Shown here piece by piece: positions 7,223-14,932 of a DNA stretch of 20,003 nt (within the stretch, counting starts at the first letter, position 1; each line of letters begins with the position of its first letter). Both the position numbers and the translations under genes were made by a program. Source of the stretch: Chloroflexota bacterium (GTDB lineage Bacteria > Chloroflexota > Ktedonobacteria > Ktedonobacterales > Ktedonobacteraceae); assembly GCA_005881995.1 (NCBI GenBank), contig VBHV01000561.1, forward strand, positions 1-20,003, written 5' to 3'. The notes below the pieces were generated by a model that saw only the letters and a program-made list of their open reading frames with translations, ran no database searches and had not been told where the DNA came from.

Positions 7223-8335
7223 AGGAGACGAAGCTGGTTCTTCAGCTTTGCCCCTGGCGGCTCGTTCGAGTTCGATCTTTTTGCGCGCTTCGTGGCGGCG
7301 GGCGCGGCGCACTTCAACCAGTTTGTGCCATGTACTATAAATGAATGGGCGATAGATGTAATCCTGGGTGGGCATGTTCAGGCGCGAGAAGCCGCCGAAG
7401 CCTTTCTTATATTCATAGACTCCCCACATCTCTTCGCCTGGCTCCAAAATTTCGGGGATGGTGCGGAAATCGAAATAGGAGCAGCCCCTGGACTGTGCCC
7501 ATTGAATGCAGCGATACTGTAACAGATAGGTTGCCTTCAGATTGCGTTTGTGGTTGGATGAGGCCCCGAACATATCCCAGCACCAGTCGCCGAAGCGGAT
7601 CAGCATCTTGGCGGCAATAGCCTCGCCCTCGTGTTCAGCGAGGTAGAGGACGGCATCGCCTTTGCCGGCGAACTGGCGCAGAATTTGCTTGTGGTAATCC
7701 TTTTGATGAATAAAGAAGGCGTCGCGTTCGCTGGTGACTTTGAGCAGATCGTAATAAGCGTCGAAATCGGCATCGCCGGTGGCTTCGCGAATGATGACAC
7801 CCTTGCGTTCGGCGGCGCGCACGTTTTGTCGCCAGGTCATCTTGAAATTGGCGAGCAAGACTTCGCCGCGGGGGCGGATGTCGAGTACCCAGCTGCGTCG
7901 TCCATGTACTGAAATAGGGTTGGTCTGGAAACCCAGCGCGTGATAGGCGGCGATCCAGGCGTCCAGGTGGGGGTCGTCGTCGGCGATATTCGGTTCAAGG
8001 CGCAGGACGACGGCGCGCTCCGCCTTTGCGATCTTCTGCACGCCCTCGATTAAGGCAGGCAGGGCGGGCGAATCGGGAGACTCGACGGTTGGGCCGCGCG
8101 AACTATACAGCCAGTTCCAGCGCAACCCGGGAAGAGGGAACGGGACCGGCGAGACGGTCAGCAGCAATGCGCCAACCATGCGTCCATTGTCGAGCGCGCC
8201 CAGGCGGTAAATGCGCCCGCCCAGGTATTTGTTCAGTTCGCCCCATTCAAAGGATTGCAGGAGATGCCCACGCGGCTGGCTGGTTAAAAACCCGTTCCAC
8301 TGCTCATGGTCGGTTATTTCCTGGATGGTGACCAT
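7217..8335 (-). CDS. FemAB family protein (peptidoglycan bridge aminoacyltransferase-like), paralogue 2
   Basis: The 372-residue product shares its full domain layout with the neighbouring paralogue. QSFEWGEL lies near residue 27, followed by FKMTWRQNVRAAERKGV, WCWDMFGASSNHKRNL, YFDFRTIPEI and a basic Ala/Glu-rich tail. By family it should be a cytoplasmic, membrane-facing transferase that uses aminoacyl-tRNA to extend peptidoglycan cross-bridges or a related substrate. The substrate is not predictable from sequence. ATG 8335 begins one base after the GNAT stop at 8337-8339 (minus strand TAGTATG), so translation is probably coupled. The pair looks like an old tandem duplication, since the motifs match but intervening segments differ widely. 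The last codons and stop lie inside the long palindrome at 7094-7222, suggesting that element inserted at the gene's 3' end. Confidence 0.88.
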   Translation of the reverse strand: MVTIQEITDHEQWNGFLTSQPRGHLLQSFEWGELNKYLGGRIYRLGALDNGRMVGALLLTVSPVPFPLPGLRWNWLYSSRGPTVESPDSPALPALIEGVQKIAKAERAVVLRLEPNIADDDPHLDAWIAAYHALGFQTNPISVHGRRSWVLDIRPRGEVLLANFKMTWRQNVRAAERKGVIIREATGDADFDAYYDLLKVTSERDAFFIHQKDYHKQILRQFAGKGDAVLYLAEHEGEAIAAKMLIRFGDWCWDMFGASSNHKRNLKATYLLQYRCIQWAQSRGCSYFDFRTIPEILEPGEEMWGVYEYKKGFGGFSRLNMPTQDYIYRPFIYSTWHKLVEVRRARRHEARKKIELERAARGKAEEPASSPA

Positions 8336-8336
8336 A

Positions 8337-8817
8337 CTACTTTTCGAGACTCTCTAAATATTCGCTGCGCAGGATGCTGTAGACGCGCACATCGTGATAT
8401 TTGCCGAAGCGTAAGATGACCTGGCGCAGCGTTCCCTCGTATTTCATACCTGCCTTTTCGTCGGCACGCCAGCCGCCAACGTTTTCGTCCATATCCTGCG
8501 TCTGTATGCGGTTGAGGTTAAGTTCCATGAAGCCATAGCGGAACATCAACCTGGTCGCCTCGGTGCCGTATCCTTTGAACCATGCCGTGCGATCACCAAT
8601 GATCACATAGAATTCCGCGCTCTGGTTGACAGGGTTGATGTCTTTCAGGCCAACCAGGCCAATCAGTCGATTATCGATATTGAGGGCTACGCCAAAGATG
8701 ATGTGTTTGGCATCTCTATACAGCTGCTCGATACGCTCTTTGCCGCGCGAGTCGCTGGTGGGGTAGATAGAGAAATAGCGCCGTATCTCTTCAGCATGTG
8801 CGACGTGTCTTGTGGCA
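8337..8817 (-). pseudogene. GNAT acetyltransferase (RimJ/RimL-like) with damaged N-terminus
   Basis: GNAT enzymes move an acetyl group from acetyl-CoA to an amine. One open frame carries the recognisable domain. It runs from HAEEIRRYFSIYPTS through IIFGVALNIDNRLIGLVGLKDINP, then EFYVIIGDRTAWFKGYGTEA (acetyl-CoA loop region, here G-Y-G-T) and NLNRIQTQDMDENVGGWR, to the C-terminus at 8337. This frame has no ATG, GTG or TTG before GTG 8606, which lies mid-domain. A well-formed start exists at ATG 8817, coupled to lon as TGATG behind GGAG, but it is in another frame and stops early. The simplest reading is an internal deletion or frameshift shortly after the start, removing roughly 25 residues of the usual N-terminal strand and helix. 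The shorter product from GTG 8606 (89 residues) would be only half a domain. Confidence 0.65.
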
Positions 8818-9609
8818 TCACGACTCCTCCGGCTCGCGCGCCTGCAACTGCGGATAGGAATCGCCTGTGATGTTGAGATCGGTAGGCGGGATCATGAATG
8901 GTTCAGGCGCATTGATATCTTGCTCGTTTTGTACGTCGGCGGGAGTGACAGAAGCGCGTACTTTTCTTTTGCGAGCAGGTATGGTTCGCTCGTCCAGGTG
9001 CAGTGGGCGCGGCTCCGGTGGTTCCGCGATTTCTGCCGGCTGATCTTCAGGCTGGTTTTCCTTTTGAGGAGTCGGAGCGGCCAGCATCGCGGTTTCAATG
9101 ACTCGATCCATTGTATCCACAATAGTAAATTTCATGCTCTTCTGAATTTTGGCTGGAATTTCGGCCAGGTCCTTTTCATTTTCTCGTGGAATGAGCATGT
9201 GATAGATATTGGCATGATGGGCGGCCAGCACCTTTTCTTTGAGGCCACCGATTGCCAGGACACGCCCGCGCAAGGTAATTTCACCGGTCATGGCGAGATT
9301 AGCGCGCACAGGACGACCTGTCAGGGCGGAAATAAGCGCGGTGGCGATAGTGATGCCTGCCGATGGGCCATCTTTGGGCAGGGCGTTTTCCGGCATATGG
9401 ATATGCAGATCGGTGTTATCCTGGAAGCCCGGGTCGAGGTTGAACTCGTCGGCGCGCGAGCGAATATAGGAGAGAGCGGCATAAGCCGACTCGCGCATGA
9501 TTTCACCCAGCTGGCCGGTAATCAGCAGTTCGCCTTTGCCCGACATGGTCGCCACCTCAACGGGTAATAAAATGCCGCCCATTTCGGTGACGGCCAGCCC
9601 CATGGCCAC
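8818..9609 (-). CDS. lon: Lon protease, C-terminal proteolytic domain (second part of a broken lon)
   Basis: This 263-residue frame is the S16 peptidase domain of Lon. It begins [11 protein letters not shown], matching TGLAWTEVGG of E. coli Lon. It contains PKDGPSAGI with the catalytic Ser (residue 83) and [10 protein letters not shown] with the catalytic Lys (126), 43 residues apart as in the family. An unusual acidic, Pro-rich tail of about 70 residues follows the normal domain end, and the frame stops TGA at 8818. No ribosome binding site precedes GTG 9609, so this is unlikely to be an independent gene. It lies one frame off from the AAA+ part, and about 27 linker residues present in E. 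coli Lon are missing at the junction. Sequence error or true gene damage are both possible. Confidence 0.85.
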   Translation of the reverse strand: MAMGLAVTEMGGILLPVEVATMSGKGELLITGQLGEIMRESAYAALSYIRSRADEFNLDPGFQDNTDLHIHMPENALPKDGPSAGITIATALISALTGRPVRANLAMTGEITLRGRVLAIGGLKEKVLAAHHANIYHMLIPRENEKDLAEIPAKIQKSMKFTIVDTMDRVIETAMLAAPTPQKENQPEDQPAEIAEPPEPRPLHLDERTIPARKRKVRASVTPADVQNEQDINAPEPFMIPPTDLNITGDSYPQLQAREPEES

Positions 9610-11411
9610 CGGATATGGGTATCCGGTTTCTCGATGATGCGGCGCGCCGCTTTACGACAGATGGCAGCCAGTTGGCGGTCAAGGTTGCGGACGCCTGCCT
9701 CGCGGGTATACCCTGTAACGATGTGCTGCATGACGCCCTGCGGGATTTTCAATTGCTCAGGCGCGAGACCATGCTCTGCCAGCACTTTGGGCAGGAGGTG
9801 ACGCGTGCCGATATTCACTTTCTCCTCAAGCATGTAGCCTGGAAGATCGATAATATCCATCCTATCGACCAGTGGACGCGGAATCTGGTATTTCACATTG
9901 CCCGTGCAGATGAAGAACACCTCTGAGAGATCAAAAGGCACCTCCAGGTAATGATCGACGAACGCGTGATTCTGCTCGGAATCAAGTACCTCTAGCAGCG
10001 CTGACGATGGGTCTCCCCGGTACTCGGCGGAGAGTTTATCAACCTCATCGAGTAAGAACACCGGGTTGCGCACGCCGACGGTTTTCATCGATTGAATGAT
10101 GCGCCCCGGAAGCGCGCCCACATAAGTGCGGCGATGGCCGCGAATCTCGGCCTCGTCGCTCACGCCTCCCAGGGAGATACGGGCGAATTTTCGGCCCAGG
10201 GCACGGGCAATCGAACGGCCCAGCGAGGTTTTTCCCACGCCCGGTGGGCCGATGAAGCAGAGAATCTGCCCCTGACTCTCACGCCTGGCAAATCCGCCCT
10301 GCCCGGCGCGTTTCTGGCGCAACTGTCGCACTGCCAGGAATTCGATGATGCGCTCTTTGATGCCTTCCAGCCCGTAGTGATCTTCATCGAGTATCTGATG
10401 GGTCGCTTCAATGCTAAAATGATCCTCGCTGCGCTCGCTCCAGGGCAATGCCAGTATCCAGTCGATATAGGAGCGCAATGTCGCGACCTCAGCCGCCTGC
10501 GGGGGAGTACGCTCAAGGCGATCAATCTCTTTGCGCACCCTGGCCGCTATCTCAGCGGGCATGACCTTTTCACTCAATTTGGCGCGCAGATCGTTGGCCT
10601 CGGTGGAAGCGTCGATGCCCAGTTCCTCCTGGATGGCCCGCAGTTGCTCGCGCAGGTAAAATTCTTTTTGCGTGCGATCAACCTGGGAACGGACACGGGT
10701 GCGTATCGTCGATTCGAGTTCAAGAATCTCGATCTCATTGCCCATAATCACGCAGATTTTTTCCAGGCGTGCCAGTGGGTCCAGCGTCTCCAGGAGTTCT
10801 TGCTGCTGCTGCGGATCGGTCACGAGGTGGGCGGCGAGCATATCTGAGAGCCGGGAGGCTGTTTTGAGCGCGACGATGGAGTTAATATCTTCGGCGGAGA
10901 AGTGGCGGTTCAGTTGGGCATAGCGCTCAAAGAGGTTGGTGGCATGACGTACCAGCGCATCGACCTGCGCTCCTTGCTGCTGCGTTTCCGAGAGTTCGCT
11001 GACGGCGACGCGTAAGAATGGCTCCTGTTCAAGGAACTCTTCAAGCTGCACACGGAGCAGGCCGTGGATGACAACCTGAAAGTTACCATCTTGCTGCCGG
11101 TGCATAGTGGTGATTTCCACCAATGTGCCGTAGGGGTAGATATCTTTGGGTTCTGGATCATCGATATCGGGATCGAGTTGAGAGGCAGCAACCAGCACGT
11201 GCCCTGGCTGCATCATAGCTTCTTCGACGGCGCGAATGGATTTCTCACGCGCCATAGACAAAGTGATCCGTGTGCGGGGAAACACTACCATGTTTTTTAA
11301 CGCCACGAGGGGATACGGCATATATTGCCCATGGTTGTCTCTAATCGTTTCCTGGCGTTCCTGTTCGTTCACGTTTCCCGCCTTTATAGGGACGCTCTCT
11401 ATTACGCCCAT
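9522..11411 (-). CDS. lon: Lon protease, substrate-binding and AAA+ domains (first part of a broken lon)
   Basis: Lon is a cytosolic ATP-dependent protease for misfolded and regulatory proteins. Counted from ATG 11411, the N-terminal substrate domain begins with [20 protein letters not shown], preceded by about 30 extra residues. A coiled region follows ([20 protein letters not shown]). The AAA+ module has Walker A GPPGVGKT (388-395) and Walker B VFLLDE (451-456). After [19 protein letters not shown] the frame departs from the family, reads [10 protein letters not shown]... and stops at 9522. Only a weak ribosome binding site precedes 11411; the frame stays open upstream to 11510, but that region lies inside clpX. 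The gene is 58 bases downstream of clpX, separated by a hairpin. With the next frame the gene spans 8818-11411, about 860 codons. Confidence 0.87.
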   Translation of the reverse strand: MGVIESVPIKAGNVNEQERQETIRDNHGQYMPYPLVALKNMVVFPRTRITLSMAREKSIRAVEEAMMQPGHVLVAASQLDPDIDDPEPKDIYPYGTLVEITTMHRQQDGNFQVVIHGLLRVQLEEFLEQEPFLRVAVSELSETQQQGAQVDALVRHATNLFERYAQLNRHFSAEDINSIVALKTASRLSDMLAAHLVTDPQQQQELLETLDPLARLEKICVIMGNEIEILELESTIRTRVRSQVDRTQKEFYLREQLRAIQEELGIDASTEANDLRAKLSEKVMPAEIAARVRKEIDRLERTPPQAAEVATLRSYIDWILALPWSERSEDHFSIEATHQILDEDHYGLEGIKERIIEFLAVRQLRQKRAGQGGFARRESQGQILCFIGPPGVGKTSLGRSIARALGRKFARISLGGVSDEAEIRGHRRTYVGALPGRIIQSMKTVGVRNPVFLLDEVDKLSAEYRGDPSSALLEVLDSEQNHAFVDHYLEVPFDLSEVFFICTGNVKYQIPRPLVDRMDIIDLPGYMLEEKVNIGTRHLLPKVLAEHGLAPEQLKIPQGVMQHIVTGYTREAGVRNLDRQLAAICRKAARRIIEKPDTHIRWPWGWPSPKWAAFYYPLRWRPCRAKANC

Positions 11412-11457
11412 AAGTTCAGCATACCGCCGAACAAAGAGAAAACTATCGATAAAGACA

Positions 11458-11484
11458 GATGAGTCTGCGTTATGCAGACTCATC
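11458..11484 (-). terminator. Perfect 11-bp hairpin over the clpX stop codon (attenuator candidate)
   Basis: GATGAGTCTGC (11458-11468) and GCAGACTCATC (11474-11484) form a perfect stem with a 5-base loop. The loop contains the clpX stop codon TAA (complement of 11470-11472). On the minus strand the stem is followed by TGTCTTTATC, a weak T-rich tract. It could partially terminate transcription between clpX and lon, or protect an mRNA end. A long stem whose loop is the stop codon would be opened by ribosomes finishing clpX, which offers a coupling mechanism; this is inference. Confidence 0.5.
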
Positions 11485-12747
11485 TTCAGAATATGCTGTG
11501 GCGCGCTCACTGCGAGTTACCAGCAGCGGTTTATTGTGCGCGGTAATTACATCCGCGTTGATAATGACCTTTTTCACATCGGCGCGCGATGGGATTTCGT
11601 ACATCACATCCAGCAGGATATCTTCAATGATGCTGCGCAAGCCGCGCGCCCCGGTGCGTTGTTTGAGAGCACCTTCGGCTGCTGCGTCAAGAGCATCATT
11701 GGTAAAGACCAGCTCGACACGATCAAGCTGTAGGAATTTTTGATACTGCTTGACGATGGCATTTTTCGGCTCCGTCAGAATGCGGATCAGGGCATCTTTA
11801 TCCAGGGCATCCAGCGAGACCGCGACGGGCAGGCGCCCGACAAACTCAGGTATCAGACCGTACTTGAGCAGGTCATCAGGAATCAGGTGAGTTAAAACGG
11901 ATTCTTCCACTTTCTGCTCACTCGGCCCGCCCGACTTGAAGCCCATCGTCCTGCTGCTGCCTAAGCGTTGCTCGACGATCTTGTCGAGACCTTCAAATGC
12001 GCCGCCGCAAATGAAGAGGATGTTCGAGGTATTGATCTGAATGAAGTCCTGGTGTGGATGCTTGCGCCCACCCTGGGGCGGCACGTTGGCAACCGTGCCT
12101 TCGACAATCTTGAGTAAGGCCTGTTGCACGCCTTCGCCAGAGACATCACGAGTAATGGATGGATTATCGGATTTGCGCGCGATTTTATCGATCTCGTCGA
12201 TATAGACGATGCCGCGCTCAGCGCGCGCCACATCGAAATCGGCGGTCTGGATCAGGCGCAGGAGGATGTTCTCGACATCCTCACCAACATAGCCCGCTTC
12301 TGTGAGGGCGGTAGCGTCCGCGATGCAGAACGGCACATCCAGAATCTTGGCGAGCGTTTGCGCCAGTAGAGTCTTGCCGCACCCGGTGGGGCCGATCAAG
12401 AGGATGTTACTCTTGCCGAGCTCGACATCGTCTATCTGCATGCCCACGCCGATACGCTTGTAGTGGTTATAGACCGCCACCGCCAACGACTTTTTGGCGC
12501 GTTCCTGTCCAATGACGTATTGGCTGAGTTGTTCATAAATCTTCTTGGGCGTGGGAATCTTGCCTGTTTGCAGGCGCGGCTTCGCGATGGTAGCCTGCTC
12601 TTCCTCGATGATTTCTCGACACAGGTCGATGCACTCATCACAGATGTAGACCCCACCAGGACCGGCGATGAGCCTCTGCACCTGGTCCTGACTCTTGCCA
12701 CAAAATGAGCAGCGGTAGGTTGTTCGCAAGTTTTTCGAGTTTGCCAC
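11470..12747 (-). CDS. clpX: ATP-dependent Clp protease ATP-binding subunit ClpX
   Basis: ClpX is the AAA+ unfoldase that recognises tagged proteins and feeds them to the ClpP peptidase in the cytosol. From GTG 12747 the product has 425 residues, the usual length. It has a zinc-binding domain (Cys13, Cys16, Cys36, Cys39), Walker A GPTGCGKT (119-126), pore loop GYVGED (152-157) and Walker B IVYIDEID (180-187). A TGARGL sensor-2 motif lies near the end. The ClpP-docking loop reads MGF (268-270) instead of the common IGF, a mild change. GTG 12747 was chosen because AAAGGTG precedes it by 6 bases; the frame is open up to 12804 inside tig. The gene starts 25 bases after the tig stop, so tig and clpX are probably one transcript. 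No clpP lies between them. Confidence 0.96.
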   Translation of the reverse strand: MANSKNLRTTYRCSFCGKSQDQVQRLIAGPGGVYICDECIDLCREIIEEEQATIAKPRLQTGKIPTPKKIYEQLSQYVIGQERAKKSLAVAVYNHYKRIGVGMQIDDVELGKSNILLIGPTGCGKTLLAQTLAKILDVPFCIADATALTEAGYVGEDVENILLRLIQTADFDVARAERGIVYIDEIDKIARKSDNPSITRDVSGEGVQQALLKIVEGTVANVPPQGGRKHPHQDFIQINTSNILFICGGAFEGLDKIVEQRLGSSRTMGFKSGGPSEQKVEESVLTHLIPDDLLKYGLIPEFVGRLPVAVSLDALDKDALIRILTEPKNAIVKQYQKFLQLDRVELVFTNDALDAAAEGALKQRTGARGLRSIIEDILLDVMYEIPSRADVKKVIINADVITAHNKPLLVTRSERATAYSEDESA

Positions 12748-12772
12748 GTCTTTCACCTTTACATTTCCAGGG

Positions 12773-14272
12773 CTACGCCTCTTGCGGCGTCTGGGTATCC
12801 GCAAGGGATGCTCCTACATTGATGGTTGATTGATCTGTGTCGGGTAGATTTGTTTCTGCTGACTCTGTTGGCTGTGCTGGCTGAGCTTCATCAACAACCC
12901 CGGTAATACCAGCGACCTCGGCTTCACCTGCGAGGGCAGCAGCCTCAGCATTCGCCAAAGTTGCCTCTTCTGCCTCCGCGTCCTCATTTTCCGCATCGGG
13001 ATCGGGACCTGCAGCCAATTCTACCAGGCGCGTCACGGTCTTCTCGCGTATCAAACTCTGGGCCAGAGCGCGAAGCTGCGCATCTGTACGCGGTAAGGGC
13101 TGTCCCATTTGCGTATAGGCGCGTGCCAGCTCTTCAATCTCTTCCGGCGCAACGGTGATCTCTTCCTGCTTCGTAACCGCGTTGAGAACGAGTTGCCGCC
13201 TCACGCGCTTTTCTGCATCGGGTTCCAGTTCCTTTAGATACTCTTCGCGAGTCTTGCGCATCAGCAGCAAGTACTGATCCATCGACATGTGCTGCTGCTC
13301 GAGCATATGAGAAAGCTGGTGCATCATCTCTTCCGCTTCTTCCTCGACCATGACGGGATGAACGGTTACCTGTGACTGTTCTACAACCGCGTTGACGACC
13401 TTCTCCCGCAGCTCATCTGCATTACGGCGTTTCTTGTTGGCAAGCAGCTCATCGCTGATCGCTTTACGCAGGTCCTCCACGCTCGAAATCTCGCCGTCAC
13501 TGACCTCCAGCGCCAGCGCGTCGTCGAGTTCAGGCACGAATTTCGCTTCGACTTTATGCAGTGTTATGTCGAAGTTGCCTTCTTTCCCGGCGAGCTTCTC
13601 ATTAGCATAATCGGCCGGGATGGTCGTGGTAAAGGTTTTGCTCTCACCGGCCTGCATACCGATCAAATGCTCATCCATGCCTGAGAACAGGCCAACCCGT
13701 TCTTCGGTCAATTCAAAGGGATTGTCTTTCAGATCGGAAATAGTCTGGTCTTCTACGGTGAGTTTCAAGTCTACCGTCACACGATCAGCCATCTCAACCG
13801 GGCGATCCACGACATCCCAATGGGCCTTACGATTACGCAGGGATTCGATCTGCTGCTCAACTTCTTCGGAGGTGACGGCTGCCTCCTCGCGATCAAAATG
13901 CAGCGAGTGATAATCGCCCAACTCGACGGGTGTGAGAACGGGTACTTTCAGACTAAAGTGGTAGGGCTGGCCCAGCTCTAAAACGGGAGCATCTATTTCG
14001 GGCTGCGCAAGAGGAGTGATGTCGTGCTCTTTGATGGCGTTACGATAGGTCTCGTTCATCAGATCGTCGAGACCTTCCTGATAGATGTACTCCTTGCCGA
14101 GTTGCCGCTCAACTAATGAGCGGGGGGCTTTTCCCCGGCGGAACCCCCGAATATCAATCTTTTGGACAAGTTTGCGGTACGCCTTGTCTGAAGCCTTTTC
14201 CAGTTCATCCCAGGAAAAATCGACTTCGACAAGCGCTACACTGCCCGGCAACTTTTCAACCGAGACCTTCAC
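12773..14272 (-). CDS. tig: Trigger factor, ribosome-associated chaperone
   Basis: Trigger factor binds the ribosome at the exit tunnel and shields nascent chains; its middle domain is a peptidyl-prolyl isomerase. From GTG 14272 the product has 499 residues, longer than the usual 430-450. The N-terminal ribosome-docking signature is GFRRGKAP (43-50, E. coli GFRKGKVP). The FKBP-like domain spans roughly 150-250 and contains [14 protein letters not shown] and [12 protein letters not shown]. The helical C-terminal arms reach about residue 425. A final segment of about 70 residues is acidic and Ala-rich ([20 protein letters not shown]) and probably disordered; it accounts for the extra length. 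GTG 14272 follows GGAGG at a short 4-base spacing, while the frame stays open upstream to 14338. The gene leads the tig-clpX-lon operon. Confidence 0.95.
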   Translation of the reverse strand: MKVSVEKLPGSVALVEVDFSWDELEKASDKAYRKLVQKIDIRGFRRGKAPRSLVERQLGKEYIYQEGLDDLMNETYRNAIKEHDITPLAQPEIDAPVLELGQPYHFSLKVPVLTPVELGDYHSLHFDREEAAVTSEEVEQQIESLRNRKAHWDVVDRPVEMADRVTVDLKLTVEDQTISDLKDNPFELTEERVGLFSGMDEHLIGMQAGESKTFTTTIPADYANEKLAGKEGNFDITLHKVEAKFVPELDDALALEVSDGEISSVEDLRKAISDELLANKKRRNADELREKVVNAVVEQSQVTVHPVMVEEEAEEMMHQLSHMLEQQHMSMDQYLLLMRKTREEYLKELEPDAEKRVRRQLVLNAVTKQEEITVAPEEIEELARAYTQMGQPLPRTDAQLRALAQSLIREKTVTRLVELAAGPDPDAENEDAEAEEATLANAEAAALAGEAEVAGITGVVDEAQPAQPTESAETNLPDTDQSTINVGASLADTQTPQEA

Positions 14273-14349
14273 GTTTCCTCCAACACAGGTGACAAACATA
14301 GCTCCCTCACGAAGCGGGGGCTGCCTGTTAACTGCCAACTATCATAGTA

Positions 14350-14377
14350 ATAATATCTAAGGTAAGCTTTGCTGCAA
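14350..14377 (-). promoter_or_regulatory. Predicted sigma-70-type promoter for the tig-clpX-lon operon
   Basis: On the minus strand TTGCAG (14377-14372) and TATTAT (14355-14350) are spaced by 16 bases, about 78 bases upstream of the tig start at 14272. It lies just after the tRNA-Leu terminator, where an independent operon promoter is expected. The boxes differ from consensus at one or two positions each, and I see no heat-shock operator beside them. Confidence 0.5.
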
Positions 14378-14402
14378 AAGCAGAGAGAGACAAATACTCC
14401 CC

Positions 14403-14425
14403 AAAAACGGTCTAATGAATAGACC
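14403..14425 (-). terminator. Intrinsic terminator after tRNA-Leu
   Basis: Read on the minus strand, GGTCTA, a 5-base loop and TAGACC are followed at once by GTTTTT. This is a classic Rho-independent terminator. It lies 32 bases beyond the 3' end of tRNA-Leu and upstream of the tig promoter, separating the two transcription units. Confidence 0.75.
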
Positions 14426-14456
14426 AATCATGAAAGAGTTCTGATATCGCGAACGG

Positions 14457-14538
14457 TGGGCGGTGAGAGACTCGAACTCTCATGGCTTGCGCCAACGGAT
14501 CCTAAGTCCGCCCTGTCTACCAATTTCAGCAACCGCCC
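14457..14538 (-). tRNA. tRNA-Leu (anticodon UAG)
   Basis: The 82-base gene begins GGGCGGT at 14538 and closes with ACCGCCC. The anticodon stem GCGGA/TCCGT holds the loop CTTAGGA, giving anticodon TAG, which reads CUA and other CUN leucine codons. A long variable arm (TGGCGCAAGCCA) marks a class II tRNA, and the T-loop is TTCGAGT. CCA is not encoded (ACCG follows). It has its own promoter and terminator. Confidence 0.95.
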
Positions 14539-14565
14539 ATAGTACCTGAAATACTTCTTTGTATC

Positions 14566-14592
14566 ACTGCTGAGACGCAGTCTCCTTGCAGT
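14566..14592 (+). repeat. Nested-hairpin repeat element, copy 1
   Basis: An outer stem ACTGC/GCAGT (14566-14570, 14588-14592) encloses an inner hairpin GAGAC-GCA-GTCTC (14572-14584). A 32-base segment starting at 14572 matches copy 2 (from 14827) at 29 positions. On the minus strand it would lie in the 5' leader of the tRNA-Leu precursor. Confidence 0.65.
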
Positions 14593-14630
14593 AATGCTTT
14601 CAATTTTGAGCAGAAAAACCTCACCCCACG

Positions 14631-14660
14631 ATGATACATCAGGGTCATAGCGACTGTCAA
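14631..14660 (-). promoter_or_regulatory. Predicted sigma-70-type promoter for tRNA-Leu
   Basis: On the minus strand a perfect TTGACA (14660-14655) and TATCAT (14636-14631) are spaced by 18 bases. The predicted start, near 14624, lies about 85 bases before tRNA-Leu, so the precursor would include hairpin element copy 1. Confidence 0.6.
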
Positions 14661-14719
14661 GGCAACGTGGCTATATCACTCCGTTTGGGCTAGAAAAGAT
14701 GCTCTACAGGCGTAGCCAG

Positions 14720-14749
14720 TTGCATCGCTTTCCTCTCCAATGTTACAAT
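14720..14749 (+). promoter_or_regulatory. Predicted sigma-70-type promoter for ppk
   Basis: TTGCAT (14720-14725) and TACAAT (14744-14749) are spaced by 18 bases. Transcription would start near 14756, giving an unusually long leader of about 175 bases before the ppk start at 14933. That leader contains hairpin element copy 2 and the paired direct repeats. Confidence 0.45.
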
Positions 14750-14803
14750 AACTGTGATCGAACTATGCCTTACCGGCTGCCTGACGCGCAGGGTGCTTCC
14801 TAT

Positions 14804-14851
14804 CATCCCTGCTGACACGCAGTGTAGAGACGCAGTCTCGTTGCAGGGATG
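14804..14851 (+). repeat. Nested-hairpin repeat element, copy 2 (predicted ppk leader)
   Basis: An outer 9-bp perfect stem, CATCCCTGC/GCAGGGATG (14804-14812, 14843-14851), encloses two inner hairpins, ACAC-GCA-GTGT (14815-14825) and GAGAC-GCA-GTCTC (14827-14839). This is a three-way junction. Compared with copy 1 it has one extra inner hairpin, and one outer pair has changed from A-T to C-G. Confidence 0.65.
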
Positions 14852-14890
14852 CTTTCAAGCTGGAGATGCAGTGCGTCTGGTTGTTGCGCA

Positions 14891-14931
14891 GTCGGAATAC
14901 GGACCCAGTTGACGGTCGGAATGTGGACCCA
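14891..14931 (+). repeat. Two 17-base direct repeats before the ppk start
   Basis: GTCGGAATACGGACCCA (14891-14907) and GTCGGAATGTGGACCCA (14915-14931) match at 15 of 17 positions, with starts 24 bases apart. The second ends one base before the preferred ppk ATG at 14933. They could be a regulator binding site, a leader RNA feature or, if translation starts further upstream, a short coding duplication. Confidence 0.5.
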
Positions 14932-14932
14932 C

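Larger units (their letters stand above)
14539..14932. other. Intergenic region between tRNA-Leu and ppk: promoters and structured repeats, no gene
   Basis: This 394-bp stretch has no credible coding sequence. It holds the minus-strand promoter of tRNA-Leu (14631-14660), the plus-strand promoter of ppk (14720-14749), two copies of a nested-hairpin element (14566-14592, 14804-14851) and a pair of 17-base direct repeats just before the ppk start (14891-14931). Confidence 0.7.

Noticed and set aside
8812..9567. A 251-codon frame antisense to the Lon peptidase domain
   Set aside because: The opposite strand encodes a clear S16 peptidase with catalytic Ser and Lys, so this frame is a by-product.
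11458..11484. HAIR or CIRCE heat-shock operator at the clpX-lon junction
   Set aside because: Arm sequence and loop length do not match CTTGAGT-N7-ACTCAAG or the CIRCE 9-9-9 layout, and the position over a stop codon fits an RNA hairpin better.
5920..14538. A new tRNA-dependent modification system linking tRNA-Leu with the FemAB genes
   Set aside because: tRNA-Leu has its own promoter and terminator and is 6 kb from femAB, with tig, clpX and lon between; no evidence ties them together.
14849..14932. N-terminal extension of ppk from ATG 14849
   Set aside because: This start lies in the end of the hairpin repeat, and the extra residues are not part of PPK1 proteins.
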